Assembly (NCBI GenBank): GCA_019116885.1
Contig: DXAU01000019.1
Coordinates: 62,001-126,000, forward strand
Length of the DNA: 64,000 nt
Source of the DNA: Candidatus Mediterraneibacter pullistercoris
GTDB lineage: Bacteria; Bacillota; Clostridia; Lachnospirales; Lachnospiraceae
Direction of reading: 5' to 3'
Of the stretch, positions 1 through 9,391 are shown piece by piece; the stretch's first letter is position 1, and each line of letters opens with the position of its first letter. The position numbers were made by a program, and so were the translations under genes. The notes below the pieces were generated by a model. The model made no database searches and was not told where the DNA came from. It worked only from the letters and a program-made list of their open reading frames with translations.

Positions 1-363
1 TCGGAGAGGGCGGACGGAATGTATCTTGCGGATGACCAGGGAAGGCTTGTGCTGGACGCAGCTCAGAACCCAATCCGCTACGAGGGCGGAGAACTCAGCG
101 CGGCGCCGGGTATTTTTGACTTTGTTCATACGAACGGCATGGTCAGTGTAGGAACGAACGGTTTCGTGCCCTCTGCAAAGAATGGAAATGTGATGCCTGC
201 GCAGGATTCAGAACTGGTTCAGGGCTGTCTGGAAGGCTCTAATGTGGATCTGGCCGATGAAATGTCAAAAGTCATTGTCTCATCAAGAGCCTATACTTAT
301 ATGCTTAGGATGGTACAGACAGCCGACGAGGTAGAACAGACGATCAACGGACTGAGAGGATAA
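1..363 (+). CDS. Flagellar rod/hook protein FlgG or FlgF family, C-terminal part
   Basis: The reading frame is open from base 1, so the gene begins outside the window and only its last 120 codons are seen. The end matches the FlgG/FlgF/FlgE C-terminus: an LVQGCLEGSNVDLADEMSKV stretch followed by a helical tail (SSRAYTYMLRMVQTADEVEQ). This tail forms the D0 helix of axial proteins. These proteins build the distal rod or proximal rod/hook of the flagellum and are exported by the type III apparatus. It lies 15 bp before cheC, probably in the same operon. FlgG and FlgF cannot be told apart from this part alone. Confidence 0.88.
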   Translation, partial: SERADGMYLADDQGRLVLDAAQNPIRYEGGELSAAPGIFDFVHTNGMVSVGTNGFVPSAKNGNVMPAQDSELVQGCLEGSNVDLADEMSKVIVSSRAYTYMLRMVQTADEVEQTINGLRG

Positions 364-378
364 GGAGAGCGCGGGCAG

Positions 379-1014
379 ATGGAGATTAAGAAATACGACG
401 AGATGGGTGAGACGGAAAGAGATATCATTCGGGAGATAGCGAGCATTGGCACAGGTTATGCAGCTACCTCCCTTGCAGGCATGCTGGGAAAGGAAGTCCG
501 GATGACGATACCGGAGATCAACATTCTCGGCTTTAATGAGACGATAGACCGGATGGGGAATCCGGAAGAAGGAATCGCAGCAGTCCTTGCGCACATGTCA
601 GGTACAATACAGGGTATGATGATATTTATCCTCAGGCTGGACTTTGTAAATGAAGTACTCAGACAGACACTGGGACGCCAGATCTCCGATCTGGCAGAAC
701 TGGATCAGATGGATCTTTCAGCGCTGACTGAGGTAGGGAACATCATTATATCATCCTATGCAAATGCGATATCCAGCCTTTCGGGCATATCCATAGACTT
801 AAGCGTACCTTCTACGGCTGTGAATATGCTGGGCGGCATACTGAGCGTGCCGATGGCCGAATTCGGATACCATACGGACAAACTGCTCCTGATCGACGGG
901 CAGCTTGTGGTAGATAATAAAAAACTGCACAGTACGATTTTAATGATGCCTGACCTGGAATCTCTCAATGTACTGCTGAAAGAACTGGGGGCATTTTATG
1001 AAAGGGGAAACTAA
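379..1014 (+). CDS. cheC: CheY-P phosphatase CheC (first active site altered)
   Basis: CheC dephosphorylates CheY-P and binds CheD in Bacillus-type chemotaxis adaptation. The family carries two active sites of form (D/S)-x3-E-x2-N-x22-P. The second is intact (S114, E118, N121, P144, with exact spacing). The first keeps D15, E19 and P45 with exact spacing, but the key Asn is Ser22 (EIAS). One site may therefore be inactive. The length of 211 residues is normal for CheC. The start is the ATG behind AAGGAG. The 3' end overlaps cheD by 17 bp, which suggests translational coupling. The CheC identity is firm; loss of site 1 is inferred. Confidence 0.93.
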   Translation: MEIKKYDEMGETERDIIREIASIGTGYAATSLAGMLGKEVRMTIPEINILGFNETIDRMGNPEEGIAAVLAHMSGTIQGMMIFILRLDFVNEVLRQTLGRQISDLAELDQMDLSALTEVGNIIISSYANAISSLSGISIDLSVPSTAVNMLGGILSVPMAEFGYHTDKLLLIDGQLVVDNKKLHSTILMMPDLESLNVLLKELGAFYERGN

Positions 1015-1474
1015 GATAGGAATCGGCGATATGAAAGTGCTCAGACAAGAGGGAACGCTGATTACATATGCTCTGGGCTCCTGCGTGGGGATTACGTTGT
1101 ACGACCCGGTAATTAAACTGGGCGGACTGCTCCATGTTATGCTGCCGCAGTCAAACGGATCAGCTGATGCGTCGCCGTATAAGTTCGCAGATACAGGGAT
1201 AAGAGAAATGCTCCGCAAGATGGCCGCATATGGCGGTGTCCAGCGCAGATATATCTGCAAGATAGCCGGAGGAGCCCAGATGTTCCAGATGACGGGGCCG
1301 ATTGGCAATATAGGAGAGCGCAATATCACGACCGTTAAAAACGAATTGAGGGCAGCGCATATCCAGATACGCGGGGAGGACACCGGAGAGAATTATGCAA
1401 GGACCATGCTGATGGACGTTAGCACAGGCGTGGTAAAGATCCGGACGATGGGACGTAATGAGAAAGTGTTATAA
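998..1474 (+). CDS. cheD: Chemoreceptor glutamine deamidase CheD
   Basis: CheD deamidates specific glutamines in methyl-accepting chemotaxis proteins and is regulated by binding CheC. The catalytic Cys-His-Thr triad of the family is visible: C29 in LGSCVG, H46 in GLLHVMLP and T66 in KFADTG. The 158-residue length is typical. The gene overlaps cheC at its 5' end, so the two partners are probably made together. The MCP encoded at 17530-19551 is a plausible substrate. The following gene is cheV. Confidence in function is high because all three catalytic residues and their surroundings are conserved. Confidence 0.95.
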   Translation: MKGETKIGIGDMKVLRQEGTLITYALGSCVGITLYDPVIKLGGLLHVMLPQSNGSADASPYKFADTGIREMLRKMAAYGGVQRRYICKIAGGAQMFQMTGPIGNIGERNITTVKNELRAAHIQIRGEDTGENYARTMLMDVSTGVVKIRTMGRNEKVL

Positions 1475-1505
1475 GTCCGGTAAAGATCAAAAAGGAGGAA
1501 AGGGA

Positions 1506-2423
1506 ATGGTGGAAACTTCTATTTTACTAGAATCAGGAACAAACGAAATTGAGATTATGGAATTTACGATCTATGGAGAGCTTTACGGCATCAATGTCGC
1601 AAAAGTGAAAGAGATCATGATGTCGGCTCAGGTGAAACCGATTCCCCATTCCGATCCGGCAGTGGAAGGTATATTCAAGCCGAGAGACATTATGCTGACA
1701 GTCGTAGACCTTCCGTACTATCTGACTAGAAACGAGACACAGCCCGGGGAAAAAGATCTGTTTATTATTACCAATTTCAACAAGACCAATATCGCGTTCC
1801 GCGTCCATACAGTAGTAGGGATACAGAGAATCTCATGGACTGATATCCGCAAGCCGGACAAGACTTTGAACAGTGGGAAAGAGGAAGGCATTGCCACAGG
1901 TATCGCACAGTGTGGAAAGGATCTGGTAACGATTCTGGATTTTGAAAAGATCGTAGCAGAGATTGCGCCTGAGACAGGCATACAGGTAGAAGAGGTAAGG
2001 CAGGTATCTAAGGAAGACAGAAAGAAAGAAACAATTGTGTTCGCAGAAGATTCCCTGCTCCTTTCAAGGATGGTTGAGCAGTCTCTGAACAGAGCAGGAT
2101 ACAGCGATATCAAAAAGTTCAACAATGGACAGGAGGCATGGGAATATCTGAGCAGCATCCGGGATGAGGCGGATCTGTACGACAAAGTGTCGCTTATCAT
2201 CACAGATATTGAGATGCCTCAGATGGACGGACACCATCTGACCAAACTTGTAAAGAACGATGAGAAATTAAAACAGGTCCCGCTGATTATTTTCTCATCG
2301 CTCATCAATGAAGAAATGGAGAGAAAAGGGAAAGAACTGGGGGCAGATGAACAGCTCTCCAAACCGGAGATAGGACATCTGGTTTCTGTGATAGACGGAC
2401 TGCTTGAGAGGAGGAAAGGATAA
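1506..2423 (+). CDS. cheV: Chemotaxis coupling protein CheV (CheW domain plus receiver)
   Basis: An N-terminal CheW-like domain (about residues 10-150, containing YGINVAKVKEI) couples receptors to CheA. A C-terminal receiver (about 175-300) has the acidic pair in FAEDS, the phospho-acceptor Asp in IITDIEMPQMDG and the conserved Lys in LSKPEIG. CheV takes part in adaptation in Bacillus. I place the start at the ATG at 1506 because AAAGGAGGAAAGGG lies just before it. An in-frame ATG at 1458 would lie inside cheD without a good ribosome site. The stop overlaps the next ATG (TAATG), so the gene is tightly coupled to the EAL-HDOD gene. Confidence 0.95.
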   Translation: MVETSILLESGTNEIEIMEFTIYGELYGINVAKVKEIMMSAQVKPIPHSDPAVEGIFKPRDIMLTVVDLPYYLTRNETQPGEKDLFIITNFNKTNIAFRVHTVVGIQRISWTDIRKPDKTLNSGKEEGIATGIAQCGKDLVTILDFEKIVAEIAPETGIQVEEVRQVSKEDRKKETIVFAEDSLLLSRMVEQSLNRAGYSDIKKFNNGQEAWEYLSSIRDEADLYDKVSLIITDIEMPQMDGHHLTKLVKNDEKLKQVPLIIFSSLINEEMERKGKELGADEQLSKPEIGHLVSVIDGLLERRKG

Positions 2424-3730
2424 TGAAACAATTTGTAGTCAGACGCGCAATCAAAGCGGCGCAGACAGACAGCATCATAGGGTATGAGCTGCTGTTTGAG
2501 CAGAGTGGCGAAAATCTCTATGGGGACAGCGAGAACGCCGCAGCGGACACGATATCAGGATTTCTTATGAACAACAGCGGCAAGATATTCAAGGGCAAGA
2601 TGATCTTCCTGACATTTACACCTGCGCTTCTTCTGAGAAATACACCGAAGATTTTTCAGAAGGACAAGGTGATCATCCAAGTCTCTGACGGCCTGATCAT
2701 CCATCCCCTTGCCATGCCGATCATTGAGAAATACCATAAAGAAGGATACCGCTTTGCCATCAATGATTTCCAGTTTTCTCCAAGATATTTCAGTATGCTT
2801 GAATATGCAGATTACATCCGCCTTCGGATGAAAGGGGATCTCAACCAGAAAGAGCAGAACTCTATGGAGAATGTCATCAATATGGCGCAGGGCTTCGGCA
2901 AGAAATGTATCATAACGGATGTTGATACGAAAGAAGAGTATGAGAAAGCTCTTGCCATGGGCGCGGACTATGTAGAGGGCAACTATATTGCGGAGACGCT
3001 TTATGTGAAAGCAGATAAGATCGACTATATGCAGGGGAACTTCTTCCAGCTTATCGTGGCTGTTTCCAAAGAGGAGCCGGATGTGGCGGAGATCGAGGAG
3101 ATCATCAGCAGAGACGCAGGACTTAGCTACTCTCTTTTGAAACTGGTCAACTCGGCGTACTTCGCATTGCGCAGGCGGACTGCTTCCATCCAGCAGGCAG
3201 TCATGACGATGGGAATTAACCAGCTCCGCCAGTGGGTGTATATGTTAAGTCTCAGAAATGAAGAGAGTGAAGGAAGCGATGAAATTCTCAGGCTTTCTTT
3301 CCTTCGCGCAAAATTTGCAGAACAGCTCATACAGAAGACTGACATTAAGGCCATCACGCCGTCAGAAGCATATATGATGGGTATGTTCTCTACTCTGGGG
3401 TATATGGTTGATGCTTCTATAGAAGAGATACTGGCGGAGATACCGATCAGCGAAGATATCAAACAAGCGCTCATCAGCGGGAAGGGTGACGTCGGGAAAC
3501 TGCTGGCGCTTATTATCTGCTACGAGAAAGCCGATTGGAAGAACTGCCAGGAGCTTGCCCAAGTACTGAACGTACAGACAGCTCAACTGTCACAGATCTA
3601 TATCAACTGCGTGGAGGAAGTAAGCTCCGTATGGGAGAGCCTTACCGGAGAATACAAGAGACCGGGAGAAGCAGGCATGTTCCAGCCCGAGGCTCCGTCA
3701 GGAGATAAGATCGAGGATGCTCTGCAGTAA
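2423..3730 (+). CDS. EAL-HDOD signalling protein (YuxH type), degenerate EAL domain
   Basis: The N-terminal half (about 1-200) resembles the EAL fold of YuxH/CdgJ-type proteins, but the EAL motif is replaced by YELLFEQ and the metal-binding residues of active c-di-GMP phosphodiesterases are not evident. The C-terminal half (about 205-400) is an HDOD domain, with the typical segment ISRDAGLSYSLLKLVNSAYF. HDOD domains lack HD-GYP catalytic residues and act in signalling. Such proteins affect motility in several bacteria. The gene overlaps cheV by one base and precedes the ParA gene, so it belongs to the chemotaxis operon. It is probably a regulatory protein, not an enzyme (inference). Confidence 0.85.
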   Translation: MKQFVVRRAIKAAQTDSIIGYELLFEQSGENLYGDSENAAADTISGFLMNNSGKIFKGKMIFLTFTPALLLRNTPKIFQKDKVIIQVSDGLIIHPLAMPIIEKYHKEGYRFAINDFQFSPRYFSMLEYADYIRLRMKGDLNQKEQNSMENVINMAQGFGKKCIITDVDTKEEYEKALAMGADYVEGNYIAETLYVKADKIDYMQGNFFQLIVAVSKEEPDVAEIEEIISRDAGLSYSLLKLVNSAYFALRRRTASIQQAVMTMGINQLRQWVYMLSLRNEESEGSDEILRLSFLRAKFAEQLIQKTDIKAITPSEAYMMGMFSTLGYMVDASIEEILAEIPISEDIKQALISGKGDVGKLLALIICYEKADWKNCQELAQVLNVQTAQLSQIYINCVEEVSSVWESLTGEYKRPGEAGMFQPEAPSGDKIEDALQ

Positions 3731-3754
3731 TGGCAGACAGTGAGGAGGAAGAAA

Positions 3755-4550
<796 letters not shown>

Positions 4551-4558
<8 letters not shown>

Positions 4559-5243
4559 AAAAACAAACAAGACGAACCATGTGTTGAACCTCCTCTCCAC
4601 AGGAGTAAAGAAAACAGAAGAAAAAGAACCGGTTAACAAAGAAGCGGCCGGCAAAGAACCAGCTAACAAAGAACCGGACAAAAAGGAGCAAAGAGACGGA
4701 CAGATAGCCGGAGTTTCTGTGGTACATAAGAAACAGGATGATGTCGCGGAGACCATAAAAGCCGAACTGGAAAGTGAGCTTGCAGAAAAGCAGATGCAGG
4801 AACAAAAGCAGATGCAGGAGCAGGAACAAAGTAAGAAAGCGCTCTCTGCAGCAGACGGGGAAAATAAACGTGGAACGGCAGAGAAAGAGAGAACTCCGGC
4901 AAAGGAAGCTCCGCCAACAGGAGAAGAAGTTTCCGAATCTTCCGATGCGGAAGATACAGATGATTTTGTCAGAGTCAATGTAATGGAACGGATTGTACTG
5001 GAGCGGGCGCCGGAATATATCCGCCAGTTTAATGTTTGCGGATGCAGGAGATGTCTGGCCGATGTGATCGCGCTTTCGCTGACAAATCTTCCGGCGAAAT
5101 ATGTGGTTATCAACAAAAATGCAATTTCCCCTCTGATGAACTTCTACAGAGTAAAATACGCCGGACTGGTGACAGTGGAAGTAACAAAAGCGTGTATGGC
5201 CGTGCAGATGAAACCTAATCACAAAATAAAAGAGGTATGTTGA
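4551..5243 (+). CDS. ComFB-domain protein with long charged N-terminus
   Basis: Residues 1-140 are low complexity, rich in Lys, Glu, Gln and Pro, with repeats such as KEPANKEPDKKE and KQMQEQ; this part is probably disordered or coiled coil. Residues about 145-225 form a ComFB domain: NVMERIVLERAPEYI, then CGCRRC at 163-168, then LADVIALSLTNLPAKYVV. ComFB-type proteins were named from a Bacillus competence gene, and cyanobacterial members have been reported as c-di-GMP receptors. The gene overlaps the ParA gene by 8 bp. A ParA-linked c-di-GMP-responsive adaptor is a reasonable inference. The domain call is good; the function is not known. Confidence 0.75.
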
Positions 5244-5261
5244 AAGTTCGGGATATAAACT

Positions 5262-5287
5262 TAAAAATGCCGAAGTTATGCCGATAA
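5262..5287 (+). promoter_or_regulatory. Sigma-D (sigma-28) type promoter for fliD
   Basis: TAAA at 5262-5265, 15 bases, then CCGATAA at 5281-5287 matches the sigma-D consensus TAAA-N15-CCGATAT well. It lies 56 bp before the fliD start, in the only real gap after the cheC-comFB operon. It fits the known late class of flagellar genes. Confidence 0.8.
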
Positions 5288-5342
5288 ATATAATAGGTAA
5301 ACGAAAACAGACCTTGAAATTTAGAGAAAAGGAGATGTGATT

Positions 5343-7733
5343 ATGTCTATAGGAGGACTTTCTTCTACAACAGGTACAAGTACAAGCACCATACGAGGCT
5401 ATGGCGGACTTGCCAGCGGTCTGGACAGAGATACACTGATCGAACAGCTCACATCGGGAACACAGGCGAAGATAGATAAAGCGAACCAGGAGAAGACAAA
5501 ACTGGAGTGGATACAGGAAGCGATCCGTACCATAACAGACAAGATGTATGATTTCACACAGAAATATACGTCCTACACTTCTTCGGACAACCTGCTCGGA
5601 TCTGCGCTGTACTCTCGTTCTCAGATCACAGTAAACGGTGCGAACAGCAAGTATATCAGCGTGAGCGGATCTACACAGGCATCGGAGCTGATGTCGGTTC
5701 TCGGGGTGAAGCAGCTTGCACAGCAGGCATCGCTTTCCACAGTAGACGAAGTATCAGACCGTCTGCTCTCACTGGGCAGCCTCTCTACGGATCTGAATAC
5801 CAAGACGGATGTAAATGTCGCGGGCGGAGAGAGGATATACATAGAATACGGAAATACGAGTTATACTGTAAAACTGGGAAGAGGAGACGGCTATTCTTAT
5901 GGAACGGCACAGGAAGTGGCGGACTCTATCAACAAGTCTCTGGAACAGGTGACAATAGCAGGCGGTAAGACGCTGGCCGACGTAATGAACTTTACAGTAA
6001 GCGGGGACAAACTCGTGGCTAATAACACAGATGCGGCCGGAAATACAATCACTATGACCGGCGGCACCGGGGAGATCCTGACGACACTTGGATTTACCGG
6101 ACGTCCCGACGATGGATTTGAGATCAACGCAGGCGGTAATATTACTGCGGGAGAGAAAAACAGGGCCATCCAGCAGAAGAGGATTGCAGACCAGCTTGGC
6201 GGACAGACGATCAGTTTCTCCTACAATGGAACAACAAAGTGGATCGAACTGCCGTCAGCGAGTGAACTTAAGGATAAAACTCTGGATGACCTGCAGTCAA
6301 CTCTTCAGAAAGAGCTTGACAGCGCGTTTGGAAACGGGCGTATTAAGGTTGAGCTGACAAAATCAGCGGACGGAAGCACAGGCGCTCTGTCCTTTAAGAC
6401 TACGATTCCGCAGACAGGAGCAGACGGGAGAGTAGTTCCGGGAGCGGATGATACAACCTCCACACTCTCCATTGTCTCGTCCACCGGGAATCTGACAGGA
6501 GATGATTCGCTTTTCCAGGTGGCCAACGGAGAGTCCAACAGACTGAATCTGTCGGCGAAAATCTCAGAGTCTGGTCTTTCTAATTCGCTTGATCCTTCAA
6601 AGCCTTTTGAGCTCATCATTAATGGAAAGAAGATCGAGGGGATCGATGAGAACAGTTCGATACAGGATATCATAAATGCGGTCAACAATGATTCGGATGC
6701 AGGAGTGACAATCTCCTATCAGGAGAACACAGACCGTTTCGTCGTTACATCTAACCAGAACGGAGCGAGCGGACAGGTCATTGTGAAAGGCAGTGTGGCT
6801 GACGCACTGTTCGGGAGCAAAGGCAAGGGCTATACTGTCACGGAGGGACAGGATGCTATCATCTCTGTGCAGTATGCAGGCAGCAATGAAGTGACGGAGA
6901 TCAGAAGAGATTCCAACACGATCTCAATGGATGGACTGAACGTCACAGTCAGCGGCACGTTTGGATATGATGAGAACGGCAATTATATACAGGACACAGA
7001 AAAAGTAACGTTTACAGCGAAAGTAGATACTGATAAAGCCTATGAGACGATCAAGTCGATGGTCGATGACTACAACGAGATCCTTGAACTGATTAACGAA
7101 GAAGTATCAACGAAGCCAGACAGAGATTACAGTCCTCTGACATCGAGCCAGAAGGCGGAAATGAGCGAGGATGAGATAAAGCTGTGGGAAGAGAAAGCAA
7201 AAGAAGGTCTGCTCTTCATGGATTCAGACATGCGCTCTCTGGCGGACTCGCTGAGATTCGTAATTCCGAGCAATCTGCGTTCTGCGTTGTCAGAGATTGG
7301 CATCAGCACATCCACGGACTACAGTGAAAATGGAAAGCTGACGATAGATGAGAGCAAACTCAAAGCAGCCCTTGAGTCGGATCCTGAAAAAGTAAGGGAG
7401 CTGTTTACGGCATCTGCACAGACAGAGGAGGACGGGACAGTGACGAAGGGCGGTCTGATGACACATATGAAATCGATCTTCGATCAGTATGCGGGAACGA
7501 CAGGTTCTACAAAGGGAATTCTCATCGAGCGCGCCGGAAGTGAACATTCTGTGACGAGCGTGATGGACAATGCGCTGCTCGACCAGATGAATGAGATCGA
7601 CGACAAGATCAACAGACTGCTGGATCAGCTCACGACCGAGCAGGACAGATATATCTCACAGTTCACGCAGCTTGAACAGCTTATCTCACAGATGAACAGC
7701 CAAAGCAGCTGGCTTACATCTATGATCGGTTAA
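5343..7733 (+). CDS. fliD: Flagellar filament cap protein FliD (HAP2)
   Basis: FliD forms the cap at the filament tip and promotes flagellin assembly outside the cell. The N-terminus has the FliD signature YGGLASGLDRDTLIEQLTSG. The C-terminus contains YNEILELINEEV, then SDPEKVRELFTAS and the helical end LTTEQDRYISQFTQLEQLIS. The 796-residue length is long for FliD because of a large exposed middle region (about residues 200-560), as is common in Clostridia. I choose the ATG at 5343, 8 bp after GGAG; a GTG two codons earlier is too close to the ribosome site. A sigma-D promoter precedes it and fliS follows 30 bp later. Confidence 0.95.
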   Translation: MSIGGLSSTTGTSTSTIRGYGGLASGLDRDTLIEQLTSGTQAKIDKANQEKTKLEWIQEAIRTITDKMYDFTQKYTSYTSSDNLLGSALYSRSQITVNGANSKYISVSGSTQASELMSVLGVKQLAQQASLSTVDEVSDRLLSLGSLSTDLNTKTDVNVAGGERIYIEYGNTSYTVKLGRGDGYSYGTAQEVADSINKSLEQVTIAGGKTLADVMNFTVSGDKLVANNTDAAGNTITMTGGTGEILTTLGFTGRPDDGFEINAGGNITAGEKNRAIQQKRIADQLGGQTISFSYNGTTKWIELPSASELKDKTLDDLQSTLQKELDSAFGNGRIKVELTKSADGSTGALSFKTTIPQTGADGRVVPGADDTTSTLSIVSSTGNLTGDDSLFQVANGESNRLNLSAKISESGLSNSLDPSKPFELIINGKKIEGIDENSSIQDIINAVNNDSDAGVTISYQENTDRFVVTSNQNGASGQVIVKGSVADALFGSKGKGYTVTEGQDAIISVQYAGSNEVTEIRRDSNTISMDGLNVTVSGTFGYDENGNYIQDTEKVTFTAKVDTDKAYETIKSMVDDYNEILELINEEVSTKPDRDYSPLTSSQKAEMSEDEIKLWEEKAKEGLLFMDSDMRSLADSLRFVIPSNLRSALSEIGISTSTDYSENGKLTIDESKLKAALESDPEKVRELFTASAQTEEDGTVTKGGLMTHMKSIFDQYAGTTGSTKGILIERAGSEHSVTSVMDNALLDQMNEIDDKINRLLDQLTTEQDRYISQFTQLEQLISQMNSQSSWLTSMIG

Positions 7734-7763
7734 GCGGCTGACGGAGAGAGGAATTCGCGGATA

Positions 7764-8135
7764 ATGAATGAAAATCCATACCAGAAATACAAAGAAGAAA
7801 CGGTCATGACCATGACCCAGGGGGAGATGCTCCTGCTGCTCTACGACGAACTGGTAAAGCGGCTGCGGGCTTCCCAGATAATGGCGGAGAAAGAGAGATA
7901 CGATGATTTCGATGCCAATATCACCAGGGCAGAAGAGATCATCCGTTATCTGAAAGACACTTTGAACTTTGACTATTCCATCAGTCAGGAACTCTACCGG
8001 CTTTACGATTTCTTCCTTGTAGAGCTGGGGCGGATACAGGCGTCGAGAAAAGGGGAAGAGATCGAAAGGATCAGAACCATGGCAGAAGAGCTCCGAGACG
8101 CTTTCAGAGAGGCTGAAAAGAAGGTGGCACAATGA
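7764..8135 (+). CDS. fliS: Flagellin export chaperone FliS
   Basis: FliS binds the C-terminus of flagellin in the cytoplasm and prevents early polymerisation; in Bacillus it also helps FliW release in the CsrA switch. The 123-residue all-helical protein starts with NPYQKYKEETVMTMTQGEML and contains LLLYDELVKRL, both typical of FliS. It directly follows fliD, the usual order. Its stop overlaps the next start (ATGA), so the downstream FliT-like gene is translationally coupled. Confidence 0.95.
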   Translation: MNENPYQKYKEETVMTMTQGEMLLLLYDELVKRLRASQIMAEKERYDDFDANITRAEEIIRYLKDTLNFDYSISQELYRLYDFFLVELGRIQASRKGEEIERIRTMAEELRDAFREAEKKVAQ

Positions 8136-8542
8136 CAAAGACGCGGGAGGACGGTCCGGATCCAGCGGCAACCCTGCTCATGCTGGCTCAGAAACAGTAT
8201 GCCAGGTGCGGTGAGATCGAAGAACTGACAAGAGAGCTTTCCGACGCACTGGACAGGGACGATCAGGAATCTGTCGGCATGCTGCTCCGTATGCGGGGAC
8301 AGGCCATGTCGGAGACAGACAAGATCATAAAGGAACGGCAGAAGCTGCTGGACGGCAGCAAACTGTGGCAGGAGAGATTCGAGAAGATCAATAATGACGC
8401 AGATATGCCTGAATTGACAGCGGACGAGAAAAGGATACGCACACTCCTCCAAAGCAGCAGGAATATACTGAAGCGCACTGCTGAGCTTGATAAGAAAATG
8501 AGCAGGCGCCTGGCAGGAGATCGATCCTATTATTGCAGATGA
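8132..8542 (+). CDS. Small helical protein in the FliT position
   Basis: This 136-residue protein is predicted to be mostly helical, with charged heptad-like stretches (CGEIEELTRELSDALDRDDQ, SSRNILKRTAELDKKMSRRL). It overlaps fliS by 4 bp. In Bacillus and many Clostridia the gene after fliS encodes FliT, a chaperone for FliD. The sequence is not recognisable enough to me to call fliT with certainty, but position, size and helical character support a FliT-like role. It is the last gene of the fliD operon, since a strong terminator hairpin follows at once. Confidence 0.7.
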   Translation: MTKTREDGPDPAATLLMLAQKQYARCGEIEELTRELSDALDRDDQESVGMLLRMRGQAMSETDKIIKERQKLLDGSKLWQERFEKINNDADMPELTADEKRIRTLLQSSRNILKRTAELDKKMSRRLAGDRSYYCR

Positions 8543-8546
8543 AAAG

Positions 8547-8612
8547 GACCGGAAAACGCACGATAAGCAGTTTTATAATGAAAGCTGCGGGCGCTTTCCG
8601 GTCTGTTTCTTT
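8547..8612 (+). terminator. Terminator after the fliD-fliS operon
   Basis: GACCGGAAAACGC (8547-8559) pairs with GCGCTTTCCGGTC (8591-8603) around a roughly 30-base interior that can itself fold. TGTTTCTTT follows. It lies 4 bp after the FliT-like stop codon. Confidence 0.6.
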
Positions 8613-8626
8613 ATGAGAGGAGAACA

Positions 8627-9391
8627 ATGGAAGCTATTGTTTTTGAGAATGTAAATAAAGTCTTCCGAAGAGGTGAAGTAGCTGCGGAAGACTTGTCCAT
8701 TCGTATAAAAAAGGGCGAATTTGTCTTTGTCATCGGGAGGAGCGGTGCGGGGAAGAGCACATTCCTTAAACTGCTGAGCGGACAAGAGGAGGCCACGTCG
8801 GGGAAGATATGGGTGAACGGGCTTGAACTGTCCTCGCTTACCCGCAGTCAGCGGCCGTATTTCCACCGTCAGGTAGGGATCATGCAGCCGGAATTCGGAC
8901 TGCTTGGAGACAGGGATCTGTTCGACAACGTGTATTTGGCTATGCAGGCGACAGAACAGCCGGGAAGGAAGGCAAGAAAGAAAGTGGAACATATATTAAG
9001 GCTTATGGGGATTGATGACAGAGCGAAGTTCTATCCTCATGAAGTCTCTATGGGCGAGGGGGCACGCGCCCTGCTGGCCAGAGCAATGGTTATAGGGCCT
9101 TCTATCCTGGTGGCTGATGAGCCCACGGCGAACCTAGACCCCGATGCATCCTGGGATCTTATGTGCCTTATGGATGAGCTGAACCGTCAGGGGGTGACGG
9201 TTGTTGTGGCAAGCCACAATCAGGAGCTGGTGTCCATTATGAGAAAGAGGGTAATCACGCTGTCTGCGGGATGCCTGGTAGCAGATGAAAAAAATGCGGT
9301 ATACAATGTCAGAGCGGCAGATGCCATAGAAGAAAGAAGGGTGTTGAGTGAGCGTGCAGACCGACAACGCGAGGGAAGAATATCTTATTGA
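8627..9391 (+). CDS. FtsE-like ABC transporter ATPase without a linked FtsX
   Basis: Walker A is GRSGAGKST, Walker B is ILVADEPT, followed by the D-loop ANLD and an H-loop His in VASHN. The overall pattern is that of FtsE, the ATPase that drives cell-wall hydrolases through FtsX. The signature motif is unusual: SMGEGARALLARA in place of LSGGEQQR. No ftsX or other permease lies next to it. The protein is 254 residues with a basic C-terminal tail. It overlaps the next gene by 44 bp. Its place among late flagellar genes suggests a motility- or surface-related role (inference). FtsE itself is not certain. Confidence 0.75.
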   Translation: MEAIVFENVNKVFRRGEVAAEDLSIRIKKGEFVFVIGRSGAGKSTFLKLLSGQEEATSGKIWVNGLELSSLTRSQRPYFHRQVGIMQPEFGLLGDRDLFDNVYLAMQATEQPGRKARKKVEHILRLMGIDDRAKFYPHEVSMGEGARALLARAMVIGPSILVADEPTANLDPDASWDLMCLMDELNRQGVTVVVASHNQELVSIMRKRVITLSAGCLVADEKNAVYNVRAADAIEERRVLSERADRQREGRISY

